Origin: Blastocystis sp. Blastoise
Lineage: Eukaryota > Sar > Bigyra > Opalinata > Blastocystidae
Reading direction: 5' to 3'
NCBI GenBank assembly: GCA_039096225.1
Contig: JBBPEB010000004.1
Span: forward strand, 186,001-250,000
Length of the DNA: 64,000 bases
This document shows positions 1 to 13,560 of the stretch, piece after piece. The position numbers and the translations under genes were made by a program. Below the pieces are notes generated by a model. That model had not been told where the DNA came from and searched no databases. It was given only the letters and a program-made list of their open reading frames with translations. How positions within the stretch are numbered: the first letter of the stretch is position 1; every line of letters starts with the position of its first letter.

Positions 1-804
1 GTATTTAATTTTTCTCCTTTTCTTTGATTTAACAATAATGATTGTTCTTTCTTTTGAGTAGATACACAACGATATTTATTTGTTTCAAGTGAAAAAGGTG
101 ATAGAAATAATGATGAATTGATTACTTGTTGAAATAAAGGAGAAGAAGAATCTTCATTTTTTGATTCATTATCATTTATATATACTATTGGTGGAGATGG
201 TGGAGGAGAAATACATTCATCATGGAACTTAATAGAATCAACAGGTTGAATTATAGATAATTGTGTTTTTGGAAAGGTAGATGAACTTAGTGGCTTTGTT
301 GTAGTATCTTTTAAAGTAGTCTCAGTATATAATACTTTAGAACTTAACGGAGGCCTTGTTAAAAGACGAGAATTGGAAACATTTGTTGCTTTATGGGCAG
401 CTGAACTATGAACTATAGTCATTATATCATTTTCATTCGTTTTTAATAAGATACTTTTATTTATATTATTTATATTCTTGTTGATAACTTGTTTATTTGA
501 TGATGGATTGACGAAACTGTGTTTACTTTCATTCTATAAATAAATTAAATGATTTGTATTATAGGACATATAGTTGTATACTTGTGGATGAGTATTCTGA
601 TGAGTTTGTGCTTGATTTCTAGAATTATTTGTTTCAATTCTATTTGTAATTTCTTGTATAGTCTTATTTTCATCATCTAATTTTCTTTCTGGAAATGTTG
701 CAGCTAAAAGTTTTGCTTTCTATATATATAAAATGGTGATATTGAAAAACAATTACTTTCAAACTTTTTGTTTTTAATTGATTTTCATGAAGATCATCAT
801 CCAT
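1..804 (-). CDS. Partial low-complexity protein, 5' three exons
   Basis: I do not recognise this protein. The model begins with ATG at 804 and joins exons 804-757, 719-582 and 533-1, running off the left edge, so the C-terminus is missing. Both introns are GT-AG; the first is about 37 nt and the second is 48 nt. The joined frame stays open for about 240 codons. The N-terminus starts MDDDLHENQL and is followed by a charged segment (KAKLLAATFPERKLDDEN). The third exon is rich in Ser, Thr, Asn and Lys with a short proline patch (SPPPSPP), typical of a disordered region. The gene is divergent from the one starting at 1729, about 0.9 kb away. That it is a real gene is supported by the long open frame and clean splice sites; its function is unknown. 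Confidence 0.6.
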
Positions 805-1728
805 AACATAAACTTTATTTTATTAAAAATATATTTCAAAAACTAAAGAATTCAATAGAAAAAAATAATTTTTTGTTTGTTTTTTCTACAATACTTTTCT
901 TTTTATTTTATTTAATATTCTTTTTTATAGGCATATTGTTTGTTAGTAAAAACAACTATTGATATTGTTTCTTGAAGGTTAGTCGATATATCCCGATGTT
1001 TGATAATTATTGTGTCATCATGTCTTCTTTTATTATTTTAACGATATAATAAAACAGTATGAGAATTGAGAACATACGTACAATGATCTGTTTTTATGTC
1101 TAGTTTGAATATTCAAGTGATGAGAGACTAGTTTGTATACTATTTACTAAAAGAGATCAAAATCATATATTGTATTTCTTTAGTAAATAAAAGATATTAA
1201 TAATTAATTCAATCAAGCTGACTTTTTGGAGTTGACTTTTAGTACTGTTGTCTTTTACTAAATTTTTTTGGCATTCTTACAATGTATTATGATGCTAACA
1301 GTAAACGAATATAATTTTGACATTAAAAAAGACTAGTTTGTTAACTTTGATAAAGAGATCACCGAAAATAATTCACTATTAAGTATCATTATTCTTGAGA
1401 TATTACCCATCGATGAGTAGAAATTTATATATATGTGAGAGGGGTTTATATACAATAAGACTCTATTAAAGTTGGGAGTATTGTTAAATTAAAATAAGAA
1501 AAAACATCCTCAATTTTTTGTTTGTGTTCAGACTACTAAAACGTTCCAAAAAAAAAATTTTTTTTTTATGAATCTTTTGATTTTCTCGGTTTTATAGGAA
1601 GTAAAATACACGGTAATATAGTGAGTAATCGAGGTGAATAATTTACTAAAAACTTTTTTGATGAATACTTGGGTTTTTTATGATTTCATTTTCAGTCATA
1701 AATTATTTAAATCTTCTTTAAAGAATAA
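805..1728. other. Intergenic region between divergent genes
   Basis: About 0.9 kb between two divergent start codons, with no coding potential that I can support. It contains an 11-bp direct repeat GACTAGTTTGT (1126-1136 and 1331-1341) and homopolymer A/T tracts near 1550-1565. It presumably holds both promoters, but I see no recognisable core element. Confidence 0.5.
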
Positions 1729-4700
1729 ATGTCCGGTGAATGTAATTGCTATAATATTCTATACTCTACTATTCTATTGATTAATTCTTTTTTATTAATT
1801 CAAATATTTATTGGTATTTGTCTTTAGCTGATGATTCGTATCACTCGTCCAACGACAGTGACTCTGAATATCTTGAGAATGATAAGAATAGCAGAGGCAA
1901 CACTTCTGTGAATGTAACAAAAGTCTTAGGACCTTTTGTAGACAAACAATTACTTGAAGATCCTTCAAAACAACTTGAATATAGGAAACAAATATACTCT
2001 CAATGTGTAGCTATGTTTGACTCCTTATTTCCTAATTGGAAATTCAAAAAAGAAGCAATTAAACCTCACAACTCATCGAAGAATCCTAACTGTATTGGTG
2101 TATGTTTCTTATTTATCTTTCTCTAGATGTCATATACTCTTGAAATATATACTTATTTTCTTTAAACTCTTTATGTCTACTATTCTCCATATCTAGAATT
2201 TAACGTTAGAACAGTCAGAATACTTAAGAAGATGTGTCAAACGTAATGGCCAATCTCAAGAAGGTTGGAGAACTATTCGTGATGAGATTGAAGCTACATT
2301 TGGCATCAAAACAAACAATTTAAAATCAGAATTCAATATGAGTACTAATAAGGAGTATATATATTTAAATTATTTTATATTCACATGATTGAGTTTATCA
2401 TTATTGTCTATGTGTATCTACTAAAGATATATATATGACCTAAATATATATAAATACGTGGATGCAAATAATCTACTATAATTTTTTTTCTTTTATTTTT
2501 TTATGATTATTTTCACTTTTATAAAGATATTATATCTTTATACTAATACACTATTATTATAGAGCTCTGTCAGAAGATGATACAAAAGTTTACCAGCTTT
2601 TATATATTCACAACGAAGGCTTTTCTATTATTGCTCGAGTATGGTTCACTATTCAATATTTATTCATATTGAACTATTTCAGCTTTTTCTTCTTTTCTTT
2701 TTTTTTATATCACGTAGTCTATGCCTATTGTATTAGATATCACCATGCTATTCTATTTATTTCATAACATTATATATTTATGTAGGTATTAGATCGAAAT
2801 GATCACTTTATCAAGAATCATGAAAAACCATATAAAAAATATTATGTATATATTCACTTATCAATGCTTATATTCTTATTATAATACACTTTACTCTTGT
2901 ATACTCTATATATTTATTTGCTTTTTAGTGTTTTTCTAGTGTTTTCATTTGCTTTTTTATTTATTATTTATTTTTAGTGATTTTGTACATATATATATAT
3001 TTTCACGGTTATTTTATATTTTTCTAAGGTCCTTACATTTTTTTTCTATTTACTAATTTTTTTTAATTATTTTTTTAGTATATATATAATTTTTGTTTAT
3101 TTGTTTTAGTAAATATATATATATCTATATAATTATTATTTGTTTTTAGTATGTATATAGTAACTAACTGTTTATATTTAATTATATATTATATATATAT
3201 ATTATATATATTATCTATATATTATATGTTATATGTATATTATATCTAATTATTATCATTAAATATATTTATGTGGTTCTATATATAAAGAAAATATTCT
3301 ATATATATATATATAATATCTATATATTATTCTTATTATATTTGTCTATCTATAGCCAGATATAACAGGTTATAGAACAAAAGAAAAATCTCGTAAACCA
3401 AAACGTGCTCCATATACTCGTAATTCATCTCCTTCTTCTCGTCTGAAATCTGCTGAATCTTTTGATGATACAGATAGTCAAACACAATCTACTCAAGGAA
3501 ATACTATGTCGAAATCAAAAGTTCGATCGAATTCTCAATCTGATTCTTCTTATCTTCCTGTACCTCAATATACTGAAACACCTATAACACTTCCACCTAT
3601 GCCAAATACACAAGATCCATCTAAACCTACAGTATATATAACATCATCTTCAATTCCTATTTATCAAAATCCTCAAACATATATTACTCAACCATCTACT
3701 CTAACAACGAGAATTCCCGCGGGTACACAGAAACAAGGAGTTATTCCTCCTCCTCCTTTTTATGGACAATATGCATATTATACAAATAAACCAATATATC
3801 AAGAAAGACCGGTAACAACTCAAGATCCAGTAAGAAAAGAAAATCAAGAATATATAAAGGGTACAAACAAACATATATTGAATGATAATACTGCTTCTAC
3901 TTCTGCTACTATTCAATCAAATATCCCTTCAAATACACCTATAACAACACAAGGAACAAATCTTGATTCAAATGGAACATCTACCTATATATATGCATAT
4001 AATTATGTTCCTAATAATACATCCATATCTACAACTACTATGAATTATCTTCCTCCCCCAGCTTTTAATAATCAACCAACTCAATTATCCCCTCAAGGGG
4101 GTAGCTTTCGTTTACCTGTTACCTATCCAAACTCCCTCTCCTCTTCATCCTCAAACACAAATAACTCCTCAAATAACTTATTATCCAATTCAACAAAAGA
4201 AATATATACAAAAGAAGAAAATAGAAATAAAGAAGAAACAATACAAACAAGAGAACAAATCCAGTCTTCATCTTCATATGACGCCATAAATCCTCTTCTT
4301 TCTTCTCAACATAATAATATAATATCAAATCAAATAGATGATAAAAGAAAAAATAAACCATATACAAGAAATCGTGATTCCCGCGGGGATAGAGACAATG
4401 ATCGAATAGAACCTTATAAACCTGTTGAAGATGTTTCTATAACAAATGCAGTTAATAATTATATTCAAAATAGTATTTTTGTATATGATACTCATAATAC
4501 TTTAAATTCAAATGATACAAATAATACGTATATACCAAAAATGACTACTATAAATAATAATATAATACCTATGCCTACTTCCTTTAATAGTCGTGATATG
4601 TTATTATTATATCCTGAAACTTCTATTATTCCTATTACTCCTTCTACAAGTATGGATCTTTCTTTATATCCATCTTTTTCAGAACGTTATATAGATGAAT

Positions 4701-6142
4701 CGAATTCTATTTTTATTAATCCTCAATTATTATTAGATTCTAATAGTGATATTCCTATCTTACATCAAAATAATGAAGATATTCAAAGAACAAGATTACT
4801 TTATGGAAGTGCAAAAGATGTTATGCTATCTGAAGAAGAAAAAGCAAAACGAATTCCTATTATTATTGAGAATCCTGAATATTTAAAGAAAGATAAACAT
4901 GAAGATAATACTATTCGTCCACTTAAAGAAAATGATACTGTAAATATGGTTAAACAATATTATGAAACTCCTTTAACTGAATTTGGAGAAACAAAACAAA
5001 TGTCAAATCCATCTATATCTATGATTCAATCACAAAATAAAATTATTAATAAAGATCCAAATATGGATGTTGATATGAAATTAAAATCTTCTTCATCTTC
5101 ATCATTATTATCATCATCATCTATACATGATATTACTAGTAATAATGATAACTCTAGTATAAATAATAATGATAATTCTACTATACATAATAATGATAAT
5201 TCTACTATAAATAGTAATGATAACTCTAAGTTTATAAATTCATATACACAACAATATATTAATAATCATCAACAAACTCCTTCTTATTATTCTATTAACG
5301 AAAGTAGAAGTCCTGATTCTTGTCATGAAAGTCTATCAATTGAAGAATCAAATGCAAAAGGAATAAATGTACCAACAACAATAAATAATAATATTACTAA
5401 TAAAACTATTCAACCATCTATAATTCCTCCTATATATATAGATAATAATAATATTAATTCTAATAATAAAACTAATAATATAGATAATACTAATAATAAT
5501 AGAATAATTCCTTCTACTATGTCACTTCCTACATTACCCTATGTTTCTTCTACTCTTCCTATTATAAATAATATGAATATTGATCATCCTAAAACATCTA
5601 TTCATGTTAATATACAAGATAAAGATTATATGTATAAAGAATTCTTTCAACCAAAAGAATTACCTACTTCAAATCCATCAACACCTTTAGCTAAAGATAA
5701 TCATGTGAATATAAATAATCTTTCAGATAATACATATATATCAAATAAAAAACAATCTTCAATGGTATCAAATTCTACTCTTTCACAAGTAATGCATAAT
5801 ATATCTGATCCTTTAAGTTCTAATCCTTCTTCATCTTCTTCTCCTTCTTCTTCTTTATCTCCTACTTTTCAACCCTCTAAACCAATTCTAAACACAAATT
5901 CAAATATACATTTATCTTCTTCTTCTTCTTCTACTACTACTACAACGACTACTACTGCTACTACTAATAATAATAATACTGGTATTCAAAATCCATTATC
6001 TTCTAATTCCAGCTTAAAATATGTTCTTACTGCTTCTACTCAATCCGATGCTAGTTTCTATAAGAGTTTTGATCATAATACATTATATTCATCCTATGAT
6101 AATCAAGAAAATCGTATTCATAATGATTTTCAAGAAGTATAA
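1729..6142 (+). CDS. Large Asn/Ser/Thr-rich protein, six exons
   Basis: I do not recognise this gene. The exons join as 1729-1735, 1828-2099, 2197-2354, 2563-2638, 2786-2845 and 3356-6142, giving about 1119 residues. The start is the ATG at 1729 (MSADDSYHSS); the TTG at 1818 lies in the first intron. The first 190 residues look folded: an acidic Ser/Asp stretch, then a region with hydrophobic spacing containing FDSLFPNWKFKKEA, LEQSEYLRRCVKRNG and EGWRTIRDEIEATFG. After a basic patch (KEKSRKPKRAPYTRNSS) the remaining 900 residues are low complexity, with runs of Ser, Asn and Thr and many Pro-Ile repeats. The basic patch followed by a disordered tail would suit a nuclear regulatory protein, but that is inference. 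All introns are GT-AG, and the long last intron (2846-3355) is full of TA repeats. Confidence 0.7.
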
Positions 6143-7050
6143 CTTATAGAATATGTATTATTATTAATATTATTTGATATATAGAATATTATTAATATTA
6201 TTAATATTATTTGATGTATAGAATATTAATTATGTTATTAATATTATATATATTTTGTTTATTAACATTTTGTTTTTACTTTTTTTTTAAACTTTTGTCA
6301 TTTTTGTTTTTGTTTAGTTATTTTATATAATTTTACTAAAACATTTTTTTGGCTTTAGAATTTTGTGTTTCTATATACTTAATTCTTGTTTATTCGTTTT
6401 ATGTTCTTTTTCATTCAATATTCACATTTATATTCATATATCTTTTTGTTTGTTTTTGTTACTTTTTCACCTTTATAATTATTCAAATAAGTTTCGTTAT
6501 ATATTTAATACTTACATATATTCTAAATATTTTCATATCATTACTATTAATTTATATATATATATATTCATTTCATTAACATTTGATATAATTCATTTGA
6601 TTCAATATATATATATATGTCTACTATTATTATTTTATTATAACCTATTTTATTTCTAAACTATTGTTATTTCTGATGAATATATTCATTTTCTTATTAA
6701 TCTTAAAACTTAATTATTAAAACAAACTTCTATTAATTTATTAACTTATTTTTATCATTTATTATTATTATATAAAATTCATTTTTATTATATTAATAAT
6801 TCTATTATATATATATGTTTATATATGATTCTATATATGACAGTTTATATATATATATCTATATATCTTAAAATATTATTTATTTTTTTTTCATTATTAT
6901 CAACTTATTATTATATATATGTATATATATCTTTGTTATTTATAATTATTTTTGATTCATTCTTATAGTATGTAGTTATCTACTTTTATATGTTTATACA
7001 TATATAGATATATATTATTATATAATTCTTATTTGCTATTTTATATTTTA

Positions 7051-7081
<31 letters not shown>

Positions 7082-8211
7082 AATTATACATAAATTTTGA
7101 TATTTAAAAATTACTTATACTTTTATTATATTCCTTCTATTCATTTGATTTTTTATTTGATTTTTATATAATTAGAATAAATCATAAAAATCATATTTAT
7201 AATTATTATAACCTCTACTTCTTAATATCAATAGTAATTAGAGATACTTATTCATATGTTACCATTTACAGAATATTATCTCTATTTATATGCTTCGTGT
7301 TCTTTTTAATTAATTCAGATTTATGAAACAAAATTAAAAAAAAATTAGAATAAATATACTTATATCTTTTTTATTGTTTTTCTACTGTTTTAAATATATA
7401 TATTTTTATATTTATAATACTACATCTTTTTTAATTGATAATAGGTAGTTTATATTATTCGTTGTAATTATTCAAGAATAATATATTTATCAATAATCTA
7501 TGCCATTATTTATTCATTTTTGTTTTATGTTTTTTCTATATATTTCAATTTACACTTTCTTTGTATTATCTATATGAATATATATATTGAATTATCCTTC
7601 TTCCGTTGTTCTCTCTCATTCTAGGTATTTTTTTTGTTATTTTAAGAAAAACAAAGTCTATCTTATTCTTTTGTACTATAATGCATGTTTCTACTTTAAT
7701 ATATTATGTTTACACATTTAAATTAGTCTTTTGTTATAAATCTTTTTAATTAACTCATTTTTAATAAATTGTTTAATTATTATTAATATATATATATATG
7801 TATTTAATAAAGTATTATCATAATTATGTACATAATTTTTTATTACATGTTTATTTCTTCTTTTTTCTTCTTCAAATGACAATTCAATCATATGATATAT
7901 CAATATATTCTTTATATATGTATGCTTCTATTTTGTTTTATTAAGAGAATTTTCTTTCATAAATAAGAAGTTTAAAAATTTGATAAAAGTATAAAAATAA
8001 CCAAACAAAGAAAATATAACAAGAGTATTTGATTAATATACATAATGCATAAAAATAGAGTATAATAAAATAAGTAATAAAATGAAAAGACTGTTTTTTA
8101 GAATACAAATTAAGAAATAAAAGTTAAAATACTAAATACATATATATATAGATATATGAAAAATTAGACGAATAGTTTATTCTATTCAAATTATAGATAC
8201 TTGTATTCTAT
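6143..8211. other. AT-rich gene desert between convergent genes
   Basis: About 2.1 kb between the 3' ends of the Asn/Ser-rich gene and VPS45. It consists of T-rich then mixed A/T sequence with short TA runs (for example 7057-7082). Open frames here have Phe/Tyr/Ile-only composition and no splice-linked partners, so I see no gene. Confidence 0.6.
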
Positions 8212-8676
8212 TTAATACATAGAATTAATACCTTCTAAGAAAGAAGAGCTATTTAATATTTGAGTACCACCAACAACACAAGGAGTACCTTCCATATTCA
8301 AATCATGAACTACTTGACCTTCTTTATAACTATATATATATATGTTTAATAAATTATTATATTTATATATATAATTAAATAGATAATAATATTAATAATA
8401 TATATATATACGTAGTTCCACCAATAATATAAACAATAACAATATCACTAGTAGTATTATTTGAAAGATTAAAATAAGGATATAATTTATCATTTAATTT
8501 TCCTTTTTGAGCTTGTTGAATCATAGATTTAAGAGGAGGATTATAACGATCTAATTCCATAGCCATATCTTTAAATCCCTGTACTAAATTACTAAATACA
8601 CCAGAAAAAGCATCCGATTTAAATTTAAATAAACTATTCGAATCTTCACTTTCTGATTTACTTAAGGCCTTAAATC

Positions 8677-8753
<77 letters not shown>

Positions 8754-10493
8754 TATAAAATAAAAATAAAAATAATAATAAAAATAAAAATAATAATAAT
8801 AATAATAATATATACTTCATAACCTTTTCAACAATAGCACATTGTTCTGAAGTAACTCCTTTTTTAATTAACATACTTGTAAGAGCAGAAAGATTTCCCT
8901 TGCTATTTCCATAACGAAGAGCATATAATATAACAAGACGAAGAGCATCAGCACCATTGACTTTTTGATCTTGAATAAGAGCAGTTAATTGTTGATATTG
9001 TTCATTATAATTACTGGTATTAGCAAGAGATTGTTCTAAAGTTACAACTGGAGTTAAATCTATATATATCACAATATAGTATATATTATATATTTTATGT
9101 ATTATTCAATATAATAATAATAATAAACATAATAAACATAATAATAAATACTGAATCTCTTCCAACGATCTCCAAGATCAGCAACTAAAGACACGTGCTT
9201 ACCAGCTGAGGTTTCGAGAGTTTTATAAGATTTAAAGGTTTCAATAAATCTTTGCATATCCTCAATAGATTGAATGTTACTATTTTGTTTTCTTTCAACA
9301 CTATAGCTATCTGCTAATTTCTTAGCTTCACCACATAAAGTACCATAATCATCCCATTTATGAGCAACAAAGAAATCATCTTCAAAAGGTGACACGGAAT
9401 ATTCATTCTTAATTTCTCCATTCTCACGAACTATTACACGATTATTTAATACACCAAGGAATTCATGTAACATGGACTATAGAAGAATAATAATAAACAT
9501 AAACATAATAATAATAATTGACATAATAGAAAATAATAGTAATAATAATATATATAATATATACTTGATAACGTAATTGAGTAAGAAGAGGAGTAACGGG
9601 ATCAAATGAACGATCAAGAATAAGAAGAGTACAGGAATATTGCTTATAATCAAATATAGTTGTCTTACTTTGAAGGTTTATTTGACGGTCAATCTAGAAA
9701 AATAAATATATAATAAATATAATATATATAATAAATATAATATATATAATAAATATAATATATATAATATATACTTCTTTAGCAACAGTAGAAGCAATAG
9801 AAGATGAAGCTTGATAACGAATAGTAGGTTTTTGTTTAAGAGTTAAAAGAGCACCTAATATAGCCTATATAATATATAATATTAATAAACATAATAATAA
9901 TAAATATATTAATAAACATAATAATAATAAACATAATAATAATAAATATAATAATAATGAATATATACATCAATAGATCTATGCATCATGGAATCTTCTT
10001 CATTTGAACGATTACCTCCCTTACATAAACAGAGACTATTATCAAGGTTAATAGTGAAATGATCTTTATCAGCAAGTATATAATCATCATAATATTCACA
10101 GACTTGTTTTACTACTCCATCACTATCACATTCAGCAATAGAAGATAACATATCTTGAGTAATAAAATTACTAAAGAAAATATTATAAGCTTTATATTTG
10201 GGACTCTTTATTTCTTCACATAAGAGTTTTATGTTTTTAGGTGTAGCACGTATATAAACAACTGCTTCAAGATGACGCATATTTTCATGCTTAGAACCAA
10301 GTTTTTCAGTTAAACAAACGTTTTTTTCAAGAATTTGACTTTGGGTGAAAACAACAGAGACATTATTCATAGTTTCTTCATCTAAGATTAAAACTCGAAG
10401 AGCTTTTGAATCAGGAAGACTATTAATCATGTTTTCAATGTACTTTCTCACAGGAGTGTACATATCACTGATAGATGCTTGTTGTGTAGCCAT
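8212..10493 (-). CDS. VPS45: Vacuolar protein sorting protein VPS45 (Sec1/Munc18 family)
   Basis: This Sec1/Munc18-family protein acts with endosomal/TGN syntaxins to control SNARE-mediated vesicle fusion at endosomes. Seven exons (10493-9969, 9864-9775, 9693-9565, 9476-9152, 9059-8816, 8675-8412, 8329-8212) join without a frame break into 564 residues, close to the usual length of about 570. The N-terminus matches VPS45: YTPVRKYIENMINSLPDSKALRVLILDEETMNNVS, shown here only as the short cores VRKYIENM, LILDEET and FTQSQILEKNV. Further family hallmarks are SPKYKAYNIFFSNF, the segment LLILDRSFDPVTPLLTQLRYQ (cores LDRSFDP and TPLL), HKWDDYGTLCGEAKK-like text (HKWDDYG), and a C-terminal IVYIIGGTTY strand. 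Introns are GT-AG; the one at 8676-8815 carries a (TAA)n tract. The next gene upstream lies on the same strand about 770 bp away. Assignment to VPS45 rather than Sly1 or Vps33 rests on the N-terminal match. Confidence 0.92.
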
Positions 10494-11261
10494 TTTTAAA
10501 GAATAAAAGTATTAGCAATACAAGAAAATGCTATAAATAAACTATTTCTTGAAGAAATCCAAAATTTCGTGCAGTAAAGTGATTTGTTACATTTCTTTAA
10601 TGATTATTATATATAATCTACGACAACTGTCCATTATTTTCAAAAATTAAATTATTTTTATAGTATAATCTTCTCTGTTATTCTAGGTTATTCAGGGGAT
10701 TTTAATGTGTTTTCTTTTTTATTTATATCTCTTTGCTTTGGATAGTAATAGTATGGTTTATACCATAATTAATTCATTTTGCTATCAGTTACGGTCATCC
10801 AGATATTATAAAACATTAATTTTGGAAATCTATCATTTGTTCGTTTTCGATGATTTTGTTTTTATAGTTATTTATGCATTCAATAAATATATGAAAGCAA
10901 ACAAGGTCAATTATTGATGAAAACTGAATAAATTTCTGAGACATCGATAACAATGATAAAAAATGAAGTGAAATAATTGAATAATATAATCTATAGCTAA
11001 TGTATTTAATATGGATAACAGTTTAGTCAAATTATAATTTGGATGTGATAATGATTTGTTCTTCTTTTTCTTCTTGTTGAAGAATAATATACTCTTTGTT
11101 TGTATTTCTAGGAAAACCAAACATCTATAGAATAAAATGATTCAATAGATGAATAAAATGATTCAATAGATGAATAAAATGATTAAATAGATAAATAGAA
11201 TGATTCAATAAGAATTATTTGAAAAAATAAAAGAAAGAAATATTAAAAGATAGTTATGTTT
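10494..11261. other. Intergenic, VPS45 upstream region
   Basis: About 770 bp between the NIPA-like gene's stop codon and the VPS45 start codon. It contains a short tandem repeat of about 21 bp at roughly 11125-11205 (units like AATAAAATGATTCAATAGATG). Short open frames on both strands look like noise. Confidence 0.5.
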
Positions 11262-12993
11262 TTAATCCTCTTTTGGGGAATCACATACTTGATCAGATAA
11301 ATATGGAATATTCAATACATATAATCCACTAATATTGAAGAGAATACCTAATAAATACATTATTCCAGACAGTTGAGTTATATGTATTGTTTCCTTAAAG
11401 AAACAAACAGCAGATAAAGCACCAAAAACTATAAAACTTCCTTGATACCTAGAGTAATTATATAGTAATGCTTATGTGTTAGATTAATGATCATAAATAT
11501 TATAATAATATCAGTTTTAAATGACTACTATTAATGATAATGATAATAGTAGATAATGATAATAATATTATTATTAATGATAATGATAATAGTAGATAAT
11601 GTTAATAATATTATTATTAATGATAATGATAATAGCAGATAATGATAATAATTTATAATAATATATTATTATTATTAATGATAATGATACTAATATATAA
11701 TAATAATCATACATGGGTATAAGATAAAGAGCATCATAATACTTGAGTCCATTATTCAATATTATTATTCCTCCTAGTGCGGTTACAACTATAATTATTA
11801 ATATATACTATAGGATGAATATTAATAGCGCTTAAAAAATATCTTTATTTACATAAATATATATAATAAAGATATATACTACTCATAATAACAGATGTAT
11901 AAAAGAACGTGAAAATAAATATATTTTGATGTTTCATTAGGAAACTATATATAATCACTATTAATATTATATATATATATATTATACGATAATAAGTTAA
12001 TAAAATATAAAAAAATGATTACATATCTATTCAATTCTCATTATTATTTTATTATATATATATACATAGTTATAAAGCAAGTTAATGATTTTATATATAT
12101 TTGGTTTCCTCCCAAACTCCCTGAAAGAAGACCATATGCGAATCTATACAAATAATATAAATATATGGTTATATCAATTTATAATATGACAAAAAAAAAG
12201 TTCAATAAGAATATGAAAAATAATATTTCTATATATACTTTTTATAAGGAATAATATTATTTTTATTGGATAAAATACAGTAGACTAATATCATTGAGTA
12301 AACAATGAATAGAAGGATATATATGCTGAATAATGATTCAGTAGATAATGTTTGTAATTCATTAGCAGTATAAAAACAAACATTTATATATAACTCTAGA
12401 AATTAAATACTATTACATACAATACTATATATATACAGTATATATATCATATAAATAATATATATATATATACGTATAAGATGGATTATCATGATTTCCA
12501 AATATAGATACTAAAATACATCCAGTAAAATATAGATTAAGGATAATTCATTATATATAAAAATTAAGATACATGTATAAGATAACAATTATATATGTAT
12601 ATAAGGATATATCATGATAAGAATTGAAGAGAATAATTGAGAATACGATATGATTTCAGGTAGTAGGAATGAAGAGAATATAAATGTCCAAACGATACTT
12701 AATCCTGCAAATGGTGAAACTAATGATTGTGCTGCATAAACATAAGATAAAGTTGACAAAATAGGATTCACAATAATAATAAGTAAATAACTAACAAATT
12801 GTAGCATTGGCACCGAAAAACGATTCGTAATATCCATGAGAAGTGAAGGTCTTAGATCAGTTATCTTCTTATGGTTCTCATTTTCTTCACGAATATGACA
12901 ATATCGAAGTAAAACCTTTCCATAACTTCCAAGACAAGAAGACAAAATGCTACACAAAACACCTATTAGCCAATGCGGTAATATGGACGTCAT
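11262..12993 (-). CDS. NIPA-like multi-spanning membrane transporter
   Basis: The predicted protein belongs to the NIPA (magnesium transporter-like, DMT-fold) family of multi-pass membrane proteins. Exon 1 is 12993-12611, starting MTSILPHWLIGVLCS; the next exon is 12524-12474. Later exons run through about 12395-12239, 12150-12060, 11940-11885, 11795-11715 and the last to the TAA at 11262-11264. Transmembrane segments are evident, e.g. MLQFVSYLLIIIVNPILS, FAGLSIVWTFIFSSFLLP, ILIMIGCILVSIFGNHD, LFIVYSMILVYCIL and ALGGIIILNNGLKYYDALY, ending with FIVFGALSAVCFFKE. The GNHD...SYT and YDALYLIP motifs match the family order. Exons 1 and 2 are separated by a U12-type AT-AC intron (separate entry). 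The join between 12474 and the next exon (near 12395-12365) is unresolved: the best protein-level fit, SYT then ANELQ, needs a non-canonical acceptor. The real substrate is unknown; NIPA proteins are linked to Mg2+ transport. Confidence 0.8.
12525..12610 (-). other. U12-type AT-AC intron in the NIPA-like gene
   Basis: Read on the minus strand, this 86-nt intron begins with ATATCCTT, the minor-spliceosome donor consensus, and contains TCCTTAAT followed about 12 nt later by a terminal AC, the typical branch site and spacing. Splicing exactly here joins ...ATCATGAT to TGGATG..., giving ILIMIGCILVSIFG in frame, the expected transmembrane segment. No GT-AG alternative in the interval gives an open frame with that segment. 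Confidence 0.85.
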
Positions 12994-13560
12994 AATCTTA
13001 TACTAAAGAAGACAAATTATGTTATTCAACTCGATTGTGAATATTCATTGGCGTGTGTAGTGTGTATATCACTAATGATATAGTTACTAATTAAAGTCTT
13101 CTACAAATACGGGCAATCAAATTTATAATATCATTAAGTAATCGAATGAAACAATGAAGAAAAAGGATCTTTTTTTTATTTGTGTTTCTTTCATTCACTA
13201 TCAGGTATTCCCGTGATACTTTTTGGAGAGTTTTGCCAAAAAATGACTAAATTACTTTTTAAGACTATTTTCAGTCAGGCGAAAAGAGTAGCCAAAAACT
13301 AGGTTATTTTTGTCGAATATGGTCTTTCTTTTCATTCGTTCAGAATTCTTTTAGAAACGTCATTTTATTATTAATTTAATCGTTGTGTGAATGATAATCA
13401 ATATATATATATAACAAAAGACAATAAATAATATATAATAATTAAAATAGCAAGAAAGATAAGAAAATAATAATTATTTTGATTTGTTTTGATAAATTGG
13501 CAACTGTATCTGAGGACTATATATATAAATTGATAGAACTAATAATAATATAGATAATAT
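12994..13560. other. Intergenic
   Basis: About 570 bp upstream of the NIPA-like gene. It is less repetitive than the introns, with no open frame that I can support. It includes short T-rich and TTCCCGTGATA-type sequence near 13205. Confidence 0.4.

Noticed and set aside
1818-1827. TTG start for the Asn/Ser-rich gene
   Set aside because: These bases are the end of an intron (TTTGTCTTTAG); an upstream ATG exon at 1729 gives a clean in-frame start.
11795-11860. In-frame TAG suggesting stop-codon reassignment in the NIPA-like gene
   Set aside because: Using a later acceptor (AATTATAG before TTGTAACC) removes the TAG and restores the frame (VIMSIVTALGG); no reassignment is needed.
12300-12310. 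Second ATATCCTT in the NIPA-like gene
   Set aside because: It is inside an exon encoding a transmembrane helix (SIYILLFIVY), and reading through keeps the frame.
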